64,000 bases of DNA from Rhabdophis nuchalis. Taxonomy: Eukaryota; Chordata; Lepidosauria; Squamata; Natricidae. The notes beneath the pieces are model-generated. The model made no database searches. It saw only the letters and a list, made by a program, of their open reading frames with translations, and was not told where the DNA came from. The translations under genes were made by a program, and so were the position numbers. The stretch spans positions 102,749,375 through 102,813,374 of the forward strand of contig CM077644.1 in assembly GCA_039707465.1 (NCBI GenBank), read 5' to 3'. This document shows positions 55,902-64,000 of this stretch, in pieces. Position 1 is the stretch's first letter. Each line of letters starts with the position of its first letter.

Positions 55902-56830
55902 ATATATCTGACTACTACTATACACTAACTACTAAAGTTAAAAAAGCTTCAAATTGCTATTGGCTGTCTTGGAAACAAGTAAAAACATCAAGCTTGGGTC
56001 TGAACAAGAAATTTAGAACTGTGTTCTGAACATGCAGTTTAATTCTCATGCAGTTTAATTCTCTCTTTATTTGTTTACAGGGCTGTTTATCGACTCAGTC
56101 TCCAAATATGCACACTATGTTTTCATGTTTCCCTCTGTCACTTTCAGATAAACATTGGAGCTGAGCCGTTTTCAAGTTTCAGATGGAGGACAGTATTGTA
56201 AACATATAATATAATGCCACATGACGCAATTTTCAAATGCTATCTCACATTCTACTACGGTGTACTTTACTCAGCAGGAGAAAATCTTGAAAATAGTATA
56301 CAGTGGTTGAGTTGCATTTATACTTGAAACTCACTCACAGTATTTTACACCCAAAGTAAAATACTAAGAGACCACTGATTATGGTCAACACAGGGTTAAA
56401 TACTATCAGTATGCTGATGGTTCTTATTTGCACATTTCAACTCTGGGCTTATTAGGTGATGCTACTGAGATCCTTCCTCTGTGTCTTGTGTTAGGGTCTA
56501 GATGAGATAAAAGAGGCTCATACTCAACTTTTTATGGGAATCCGGGAAATTTGTTCTGGATGGGGTTACACTGCCCCAAAAGACACTGTGTGTAATTAAG
56601 AGCTTCTCCAAGATTCACAGCTGCCTATTTAAGAATAGGTGGCAGCCATTGTGCAAAGGGCTTTTATGCAGCTTTATTTTTGCACCTGCTTTTACTCCTG
56701 AATAAGTTAAATCATTGTAATATGCTCTATATGGCTTGGCGACTATAGATTTAGATATATATTTTGCTTTATTATGTGATTTCTGGATTTTATTCTGTTA
56801 CTGAGCATTTTAACTTGAATTTAACTTGAA
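55902..56830. other. Unassigned sequence
   Basis: No recognised gene or repeat between the L2 and the half-L1. Confidence 0.3.
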
Positions 56831-57604
56831 ATGCCGAGACCGTTTCCGGCTTCCAGACGTGACGGACGTGTTCCAGACACGTCCGCCGCTTGTTTTCTCC
56901 AGCGGGCGCCTACGGGGGCTCTTGTAGAGAGCCCCCACCGTACGGGCGGCCTGCGGTAAAACTCCCACCCTGACGGTAGTCGGGGGGGGGGGTCGTTCCC
57001 GCCTCGCCCCAGGAGCCGGAGAACAGAATGCGGGGGGGAGAGTTCCTCTCGCCGAAGGAGCACCGGAACAGCAGTGATTGAAGCAGCGGGCTGAAAAGCT
57101 GGAGCTGGAGGAGGCACCGAGGCTCTGTTGCAGCTGAGTGGCTTGTGAGTTGATTTTGGGATTTTGATGCTTTCAACTTTTAAAAAAAGAAGAATAGAGG
57201 GGGGAGTTTGTAAAAAAAAACCTCGGAAAATAAGCGGCGTTTTAAAATGCTCCCCGGCTTCGGGGAGAGAGAGAAAGTAACATCCGATCTTTAACAAATT
57301 GAAAATGAAAGTTTTACCATATGTGGAATTGCTGTCGACACTTTGTACCTGAGTCTTGTTACAGTGGAAATGGACTTTTATTAATTCTTCAAGACCGCCA
57401 AAGAGGTGGAAAAATGGCGCTTCTTTGTTCTCAGCAAGAAACTTTTCTTTATGATGTGTGAGCATTCCTTCATTTTTACAGGACTCTAAAATTTATACAC
57501 AAGCCAACACAAGTGACTCGGGATTTCTCCCATTGTGTGCCTTCTTTTTTTTACTGGATTAGATTGTAAAAAAATTTCTCTCTGGACTTTAAGCAAATTA
57601 CATT

Positions 57605-58662
57605 TTGAATTTGGACACAGACTTTCCCTTTTCTCATGGACTGCTCGCCCACCAGACACCATCTTACTTACAAGAACCTAAAATTTTTACTATGGCAGCA
57701 AGAAAGCCTCCATATGGGAAATCTCTTTCCACCCCTGCTTCTGGGAAAGCCAGTCCAATTCTACAGCAAGCAAAAATCACTTCAATGATACAAAAAGAAG
57801 CAGCTGGAGAAGACACTCAACAACCATCAATAGAGGAAACAATTCAAGATATAATGAAAGAAATAAAAGAAATCCGGAAAGATATGATAAGCTCAAGATT
57901 GGAACTTTTGGAGACACAGAGAACACTAATGGAAAATAAACAAAAAATTGATGGATTGGAGGGTGGGGCAGTTGAGATGAGGGGAGAGATAAGGGATTCT
58001 CAAAAAGAAATAGTGGATCTTGCTGGTCATATGTCTAGAATGGATTTTGAAAGAATGTCTTACTTTTTAAGGTTTTTAAACGTTCCTGAATCAGGTTCAG
58101 AAAATTTAAAAGATTTAATGTGCACAATTTTAGCAGATTACACTAAAAAGAGTAAAGAATACATCTGGGGGGGGGGGGGGGGAGACATAGACCTGATTTA
58201 CAGGATTAATTCAGCATATGCCAGAATAAATGATGTACCCAGAGAGATACATATTAAATTTGTAAGACGGTCAACAAGGGATGAGATTCTGAGGGAACAG
58301 CGAGATGGCCTTTGATATATCAGCAGAAAGAGATTGCTATTTTGAAACAGATCCCGAAAAAGATTCAAGAGATAAGAAAGAAATATTCCTTCTTATCAAA
58401 AAAATTGTATAAAAAAGGGGTGTGGTTCAAGTGGTCAATGCCTGGAGGAATGTTGGTGTTCTGGGAGGGGGGGAGAGTAAGAATTAAAACAATTGAAGAG
58501 GCGGAAGCCTTTCTTAAAAAACATTCCTCAATCCTGGAGGATGAAAATGGGGGAGCGGGAGGGGCCATGGCTCCACCCACTGGCGGGAAGAAAGAAGAAG
58601 ACACAATAGCTAAAAGTCTCAGATCACAAAAATTATTTTTCTTTATATATAGTAATTCCTAA
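57605..58662 (+). pseudogene. L1 ORF1-like protein, one frameshift
   Basis: Frame 1 (57605-58315): the likely start is ATG 57692 (MAARKPPYGK), by comparison with copy 1. It has a coiled coil (about 57840-58020; EETIQDIMKEIKEIRKDMISSRLELLETQ), then MSRMDFERMSYFLRF, RINSAYARINDVPREIHIKFVRRSTRDEILR. A 1-base deletion relative to copy 1 near 58308 moves the rest to the frame at 58312-58662 (IYQQKEIAILKQIPKKIQEIRKKYSFLSK, MLVFWEGGRVRIKTIEEAEAFLKKHSS). A run of 16 G (58167-58182) within the RRM region adds glycines; its length is probably unstable. The product, if repaired, would be an RNA-binding ORF1p; here it is broken. Confidence 0.75.
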
Positions 58663-58754
58663 ACGGATGTCAATAGAAACAAATGATTGAATGCATGAAA
58701 TTTATTATATGATATGTATGTATCTCTTTCCACCTTATACTGAAAAAAATTACT

Positions 58755-58831
58755 TTTTGTATGAAACCTCGGAGGTGGCCACCACCTCCAACATGGAAGC
58801 CCTAAAATATTTCTTTTACATCCTACATACC
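58755..58831. other. Junction segment between half-L1 and L2
   Basis: About 75 bases that match neither the 3' UTR of copy 1 nor the L2 sequence clearly. A short palindromic AGGTGGCCACCACCT occurs at 58772-58786. Confidence 0.3.
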
Positions 58832-61284
58832 TCAGGCCAATGGAAGAGTGATCTGGGTATAGGGGATATAGTCATCACACCCTTGTCATGGTCAGACCAC
58901 TCACTTCTCCGGCTCGACTTTCCGACCGCTGCTCCCCTCGCGGGGAGGCGGAACCTGAGTCACCAATCTGGTTCCGCCCCAGGCGCCTGATGGACCCGGA
59001 CGGGTTCCAAACGGCGCTTGGGCCAGTTCCTGTACCCCTAACCCGCGCCCCGATGGAGGACCTCGTGGCCACATGGAATATTGCGACCACGAGAGCCTTG
59101 GATCGGGTCGCGCCCTTGCGGCCTCTCTTGCGGCGCCGGAACACCCTGGCTCCTTGGTTTACCGAGGAGCTACGGGTGATGAAACGCCGCAAGAGATGCC
59201 TAGAGGGAAGATGGAGTTCTACCCGTTCTGAATCTGACCGGACACAGGTAAGAGCCCATTTACGGACTTACATTGTGGCGCTGAGAGCAGCCAAACGTCA
59301 TCATTGTGCTGCTCCCATAGCATCCGCAGACAACCGCCCTGCCGCCCTGTTTAGGGTGACCCGCTCCCTCCTTCAACAGAGGGTGCGGGAAGCCCCGCTA
59401 CAGGGTAGAGCAGAGGAATTTGTGATTTTTCTGCAGGAGAAAATTGCTCAGATACAGAACGAGCTAGCCCCCATTCATGGCCCAGTGGGATGCCACGGGA
59501 CAGATCTTGTTTGGGAGGAGTTTGACTCCGTTACTTCCGAGGATATGGACAGGTTACGTGGGCGACTGCGAGCCACCACATGTTTATTGGACCCGTGTCC
59601 CTCCTGGCTTGTACTGGCATCCTGGGAGGTGACACGAGGCTGGCTCCAAGAGGTTGTCAACGCATCCTTAAGTGAGGGTTCCTTGCCTGCTTCCCTAAAA
59701 GAAGCGATGGTGAGGCCCCTCCTTAAGAAGCCCTCTTTGGATCCAGCTCTTTTGAACAACTATCGTCCAGTCTCCAACCTTCCCTTTTTGGCGAAGGTTG
59801 TTGAGAGTGTGGTGGCACAACAGTTTCCCCGTCACCTGGAGGAAGTTGATTATCTAGATCCGCGCCAGTCCGGCTTTCGGCCCGGGCATAGCACCGAGAC
59901 GGCATTGGTCGCGTTGGTTGATGATCTTTGGAGGGCCAGAGATGGGGGTTGTTCCTCCATCCTGGTCCTATTAGACCTCTCGGCGGCTTTCGATACCATC
60001 GACCATGGTATCCTATTGCATCGGCTGGGGGGGTTGGGGGTGGGAGGCACCGTTTTACGGTGGTTCTCCTCCTACCTCTCTGGCCGATCGCAATTTGTGT
60101 TGGCAGGGGGGCAGAGGTCGACCGCGAGACCCCTCACATGTCGGGTGCCTCAGGGGTCGGTCCTCTCGCCCCTCCTGTTTAACACATATATGAAGCCGCT
60201 AGGTGAGATCATCCGTGGTTTTGGGGTAGAGTACCATCTATACGCTGATGATACTCAGTTGTATATATCTACCCCAAACCACCCCAACGATGCCGTAGCG
60301 GTGATGTGCCAGTGCCTGGAAGCCGTACGGATCTGGATGGGAAGTAACGGACTCAGGCTCAACCCGACCAAGACCGAGTGGCTGTGGTTTCCGGCTGCCC
60401 GATTCAACCAGCTGATTCCATCGCTGGCCATAGGGGGCGAACATCTTGCCCCTGTGGATGGGGCGCGCAATTTGGGTGTCCTCCTGGATGCCCGGCTGTC
60501 CATGGAAGATCAAGTGACAGCCGTGGCCAGGAGGGCGTTTTACCAGGTTCGCTTGGTTCGCCAATTGCGCCCCCTATTGGATCGGGACGCCCTTCGCACA
60601 GTCACTCATGCGCTCGTGACATCCCGACTGGACTATTGTAACTCTCTCTACATGGGGCTTCCCTTGAGGTGCACCCGGAGACTTCAGCTAGTTCAGAATG
60701 CAGTCGTGCGAGCAATTATGGGGACCGCAAGGTCTACCCACGTAACACCGCTCTTGCGCGAGCTGCACTGGCTGCCTGTCGTCTTCCGGGTGCGCTTCAA
60801 GGTGTTAATCATCATCTTTAAAGCGCTCCATGGCTCGGGACCTAGCTATCTGCGGGATCGGATCCTGCCTCATACATCCTCACGGCCGATTCGCTCCCAC
60901 AGAGAGGGACTTCTCTGGGTGCCGTCCACTAGACTTTGTCAGCGGGCGACGCCCAGGGGAAGGGCTCTCTCTGTGGCGGACCCGGCCCTCTGGAACGACC
61001 TTCCCCCCGATATTAGAACGACCACGGACCTCCGCTCCTTCCGTCTTAAATTAAAAACTCACTTTTTCTGTCTGGCCGGCCTGGGATAGTCTCCCTGCCT
61101 TGGGGTTTTATTGGGTAGCTTTTAGCTTTTAGTTTTATGGGAATTTTAGCACGGGTTAAGTTTAATTTGGTTTTAGAACTGTTTGTATATTTTTTACTGT
61201 TTTATTCTGCCTGTGCACCGCCCCGAGTCCCCATGGGGAGAGGGAGCGGTTTATAAGTATTAAAATTATTATTATTATTATTAT
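58832..61284 (+). mobile_element. L2-clade LINE, 5'-truncated, young
   Basis: Similarity to the full-length L2 begins at GGCCAATGGAAGAGTGATCTG, inside the end of the endonuclease domain, and continues to the 3' hairpin (CCGCCCCGAGTCCCCATGGGGAGAGGGAGCGG, about 61220-61252) and an (ATT)n tail (61266-61284). The coding sequences of this copy and of 52387-55892 are nearly the same by eye. They lie in the same orientation about 3 kb apart. Confidence 0.88.
58888..61089 (+). CDS. L2-type reverse transcriptase, open frame of 733 codons
   Basis: An uninterrupted frame covering the complete RT and C-terminal region: WFRPRRLMDPDGF linker, LLDPCPSWLVLASWE, RPLLKKPSLDPALLNNYRPVSNLPFLAKVVE, QSGFRPGHSTETALVALVDDLW, LLDLSAAFDTIDHGILLHRLGG, VPQGSVLSPLLFNTYMK and the YADD box (Y452-D455) with TQLYIS. 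The C-terminal domain has RLDYCNSLYMGLPLRCTRRLQLVQNA, LRELHWLPVVFRVRFKVL and ALWNDLPPDI. The GVPQGS position reads RVPQGS (G to R). The endonuclease is truncated away, and the first residues come from another frame (MVRPLTSPARLSDR). Independent retrotransposition is not expected; an RT polypeptide remains possible if transcribed. Confidence 0.85.
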   Translation: MVRPLTSPARLSDRCSPRGEAEPESPIWFRPRRLMDPDGFQTALGPVPVPLTRAPMEDLVATWNIATTRALDRVAPLRPLLRRRNTLAPWFTEELRVMKRRKRCLEGRWSSTRSESDRTQVRAHLRTYIVALRAAKRHHCAAPIASADNRPAALFRVTRSLLQQRVREAPLQGRAEEFVIFLQEKIAQIQNELAPIHGPVGCHGTDLVWEEFDSVTSEDMDRLRGRLRATTCLLDPCPSWLVLASWEVTRGWLQEVVNASLSEGSLPASLKEAMVRPLLKKPSLDPALLNNYRPVSNLPFLAKVVESVVAQQFPRHLEEVDYLDPRQSGFRPGHSTETALVALVDDLWRARDGGCSSILVLLDLSAAFDTIDHGILLHRLGGLGVGGTVLRWFSSYLSGRSQFVLAGGQRSTARPLTCRVPQGSVLSPLLFNTYMKPLGEIIRGFGVEYHLYADDTQLYISTPNHPNDAVAVMCQCLEAVRIWMGSNGLRLNPTKTEWLWFPAARFNQLIPSLAIGGEHLAPVDGARNLGVLLDARLSMEDQVTAVARRAFYQVRLVRQLRPLLDRDALRTVTHALVTSRLDYCNSLYMGLPLRCTRRLQLVQNAVVRAIMGTARSTHVTPLLRELHWLPVVFRVRFKVLIIIFKALHGSGPSYLRDRILPHTSSRPIRSHREGLLWVPSTRLCQRATPRGRALSVADPALWNDLPPDIRTTTDLRSFRLKLKTHFFCLAGLG

Positions 61285-61349
61285 ACCCCTTTCCTCTTTA
61301 TAAAATTTGTAAAAACCAATAAAAATTATTGTTCAGAAGAAAAAACTAT

Positions 61350-62810
61350 AAATGCCAACATATTAATAATCCTTGAAAACATAAATGAAAATAATATACG
61401 TAATAAATATATGTGGAACAGTGTATACAATAGACAATGGAGCATTATATCATAATTATAGAAACATACAAAATCTCATTTAAGTAGGAAAGAAGCAATC
61501 AAAACATTGAAAATGGCAAGACAGAGTTGAAGGCATTCCTGTAGAAATATTGAAACTAATGGATTAAAACTAATGATATAAATATTTCAAAAAATGTTGA
61601 TAAGCTTCAATTTAGATATTGTTTCAGTTCATTGGCAAATAACTGTGTTTATTAATTACACACAACAGGATTGATAGGAAAAGAGAAACTTTTTATGTTT
61701 GAATTCAGGAATGGGTTAGAAACCTGAGATATTCTTTTTGGCATACAGAATTTAGTAAAACATTGCAAAGGTATAAAGTTTAGCATGTAGGCATCTTTCA
61801 TTGACTTTATGAAAGGGCATTTGACCAAGTGTAATATATAAAGTTGCTAGATATATTGAAAATCTGGATTATGTATACATTATTATGAATTTATGCTGAA
61901 AACAAGCAGTAGCTGTTCAAATAGAATTTCCCCCCCCAAACATTAGATTTGAATACTTGATATTCTGAAGCTATTTTCAAAAAATCTTTTAAAAATGTAA
62001 AGAAGTTATACATACATTGATACATTGATAAGAATTTATGCTATGCAGATAAAGATACTGTAATACTATTGTATTGCAAATAACAAGCAAATATTATAGA
62101 TTTAATTCAATCAATTGTGTCAAATAACATTTAGAAGCTAAACAAAATCAGAAGCAAACAAAAAGTAATGGTAATTAATAAAAATAAAATTTCAGAGCCA
62201 ATTATACTACTAATAAATTCACAATATTAATACCTGGGCTGTGTTTTGAATAATAGATGGGATTGTAGCACGGAAATAGAAGGAGAAATGAACAGATAGT
62301 AGTTTTTAAGTAAATTGACCTGATGTCAGAGCAAGGATTATGCTTTTGTGTTTTTAGATTTTATTTTATTTTTTGTTTGGAGCTTAAGCAAAGACAGTGC
62401 CCCAAATGATAATTGGGAAAATAGAATTATTTTAATATGGCTATGACAATTGCTCAAAATATCATAGGTTTAACACACAGAAAATGAGTATGTCCCCCAG
62501 AGAATAGGGAAGACAGAACTATGAATACTATCAAGAATAGGAAATTGGAATATTTAGGACAGATGTTTACGCAGAGAAAAATATCAGAAGCACAGTACTG
62601 AAAAATAACTTACATGTAAGCTGGAAAAATATTTTGGCAAAACACATTGTTGTTCCAGACAATAACATCAAAGGAACAAATAGAATCCTTGATTGCTAAC
62701 ATTAGAGGAGATGGCACTAGGAAAGGCTTAATTTGGGGGTGGGGGGGGGAGAGAAGGATAGGTATAGACATTAGTGGGTATTAAAAATACAAAAGGAAAG
62801 ACAGCAAGGA
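61350..62810. other. Unassigned sequence
   Basis: AT-rich, no recognised gene; nothing supports coding. Confidence 0.3.
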
Positions 62811-62820
62811 AGATGGACAT

Positions 62821-63159
62821 CAGTGGTGGGTTTCTGCAGGCTCGCACCTACTCGCGAGAATCGGTTGGTGAAATTTAGAGAACCGGTGAGAGGGAGTTCC
62901 ACTGGCGTACCTGGAAGTAAATCTGGCCTGCCGCTGCCAGTGATCCAACGGGAAGGAAAGGAAAGGAAAGAAAGAAAGAAAGAATTTATCATCACAATTG
63001 AGTCCAAAATTTTGGTTGCTAAGCAAGAGCGTTTTTAAATGAGTTTCACCACATTTTAAAAGGTGGCCACTCCCACCCTGTCACATGACTGCCAAGCCAC
63101 GCCCACAAAATAGGCCACACCTAGAGAGTAGGTTCTAAAAAATTTGAAACCCACCACTG
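62821..63159. mobile_element. Non-autonomous hAT element, family A, perfect 8-bp TSD
   Basis: It begins CAGTGGTGGGTTTCTG and ends TTGAAACCCACCACTG, inverted over at least 14 bases. The perfect duplication ATGGACAT flanks it (62813-62820 and 63160-63167). It is 339 bp, with AGAACCGGTGAGAGGGAGT on the left and a GAAA/GAAAGG-rich microsatellite (62953-62983). The right half contains a module shared in inverse orientation with the 48.5-kb hAT. No transposase. Confidence 0.93.
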
Positions 63160-63167
63160 ATGGACAT

Positions 63168-63470
63168 AATTAATATGGCTAATTTATTGATTGCGCTTTC
63201 AGAGTTTAAAAAAATAGAATATACTTTTTCTATATTTTACTTTATTGCATGCAATTCCTCAAGAATGCTTTCCTACTTTATGAAGACAGTGTCACTTCCT
63301 GTATTCATCCTTACCCCATTAAGTAAGCACATCTCTAAATGAGGACCTTCATGCTGTCTCTTTAAAAAAAGCCTCTGACTGTACCAGCTGTCCGAACATG
63401 TTTTTAGTCACTTAGTGCTTCCATCCCCATGTTGCTGCATTGGAACCTCATTTTAAGGTCAAAAGTTAGT
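63168..63470. other. Unassigned sequence
   Basis: No recognised gene or repeat. Confidence 0.3.
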
Positions 63471-63473
63471 CTA

Positions 63474-64000
63474 AGGCGGGAAGCCTCTTTGCAGGGTCAA
63501 GCAGAGGAATTTGGGATTTATCTGCAGGAGAAAATCAGTCGGATTCGGAGCGAGTTACCCTCCATCGTCAGTAGCCCAGTCGAGAGTGCCGAAGCAGCTC
63601 TTGTGACACCATTGTGGGAAGAGTTTGATTTTGTTACTACCAAAGATATGGACAAGTTGTCAAAGAGACTCAGGGCCACCACATGTTTACTAGACCCGTG
63701 TCCCTCCTGGCTTATACTGGAATCCTGGGAGACGACACCAGGCTGGCTTCAGGGCATTGTCAACGCATCTTTGAGTGAGGGGTCCTTACCTGCCGTCTTG
63801 AAAGAGGCGGTGGTGAGGCCCCTCCTCAAGAAGCCGTCCCTGGATCCAGCATTATTAGAAAACTATCGTCCCGTCTCCAACTTCCACTTTCTAGTGAAGG
63901 TTGTTGAGAGTGTGGTGGCCCAACAGTTTCCGCGACACTTGGATGAAGTTGACTATCTAGATTCGTGCCAGTCCGGCTTCCGACCCGGGCACAGCACCGA
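63474..64000 (+). pseudogene. L2-clade LINE, 5'-truncated, continues past window end
   Basis: From about 63474 (GGCGGGAAGCCTCTTTGCAG) the sequence matches the RT N-terminal part of the other L2 copies. An open frame from about 63494 to the window end reads QGQAEEFGIYLQEKISRIRSELPS, EEFDFVTTKDMDKLSKRLRATTCLLDPCPSWLILESWETTPGWLQGIVNASLSEGSLPAVLKEAVVRPLLKKPSLDPALLENYRPVSNFHFLVKVVE and YLDSCQSGFRPGHST. It is closer to the copy at 2133-4464 (EEFGIYLQEKITRIRNELPS, VTTEDMDKLSKRLRATTC) than to the copies at 52-61 kb. The 5' truncation removes the endonuclease and the first part of the RT region; the catalytic part lies beyond the window. Confidence 0.8.

Larger units (their letters stand above)
56836..61345 (+). 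mobile_element. ORF1-only L1 element (half-L1), copy 2, split by L2
   Basis: The GC-rich 5' leader (about 56836-57150, CpG-bearing, as in L1 promoters) is followed by a longer leader, an ORF1 region (57605-58662) and a short 3' UTR. An L2 insertion follows (about 58832-61284). The element's own 3' end resumes at 61286-61345 (CCCCTTTCCTCTTTATAAAATTTG, then CCAATAAAAATTATTG and an A-rich end). That end parallels CCCTTACCTTACCCTCTAG and CTCAATAAAACTTTTTC of copy 1. No ORF2 sequence is seen on either side of the insert. AAATGCC occurs at both outer edges (56829-56835 and about 61347-61353), a possible weak target duplication. Confidence 0.7.

Noticed and set aside
56821..57465. 214-codon minus-strand frame
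   Set aside because: It runs antisense through the GC-rich 5' leader of the half-L1; no recognisable protein and no sign of constraint.

Overview
The window looks like a stretch of a squamate reptile genome, most likely a snake. The evidence is the repeat content: a Sauria-type tRNA SINE, L2/CR1-clade LINEs with microsatellite tails, a CR1 3' end with ATTCT repeats, Bov-B-like RTE remains, L1 remains, and many short hAT and mariner DNA transposons. There are no bacterial-style genes. I could not identify any host protein-coding exon. The only host-gene signal is a CpG island at about 19.64-20.42 kb with GC, CCAAT and E-box motifs and a strong splice donor at 20384. It is probably the promoter and non-coding first exon of an unidentified plus-strand gene, whose first intron would be the TE-rich sequence to the right.

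Layout. 0-6.2 kb: an L1-type ORF1-only element; an L2 scrap; then a minus-strand L1-like element split by a 2.3-kb L2 with a visible target duplication. 7.2-15.4 kb: Bov-B-like, L1 ORF2 and another non-LTR remnant, SINE scraps, three hAT elements and a CT/TACC microsatellite tract. 17.9-18.9 kb: L2 and CR1 3' ends. 19-23 kb: GTAT microsatellite, CpG island, then mostly unique sequence. 23-32 kb: sparse old repeats, two hAT elements with 8-bp target duplications, and a CA microsatellite. 33.2-40.8 kb: two ancient L2 copies in opposite orientations, carrying later hAT, L2 and mariner insertions. 42.5-50 kb: Sauria SINE, a Tigger-like MITE, and two hAT elements, one of 1.4 kb containing a CTTT tract and a hairpin cluster. 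52.4-55.9 kb: a nearly full-length L2 (endonuclease plus reverse transcriptase) with a 9-bp target duplication. 56.8-61.3 kb: a second ORF1-only L1 element split by a 5'-truncated L2 whose 733-codon reverse transcriptase frame is open. 62.8-64 kb: another hAT and another L2 that runs off the end.

At least ten hAT-superfamily elements are supported by terminal inverted repeats plus flanking 8-bp duplications (six perfect, three with one mismatch, one with two) or by equivalent evidence. None has a recognisable transposase, so all depend on enzymes encoded elsewhere. The L2 copies form an age series from degraded to nearly intact. The ORF1-only L1 elements would depend on ORF2 protein from full-length L1s; an L1 ORF2 remnant is present at 9.5-10.7 kb. 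All family names come from recognition by eye, without database searches.
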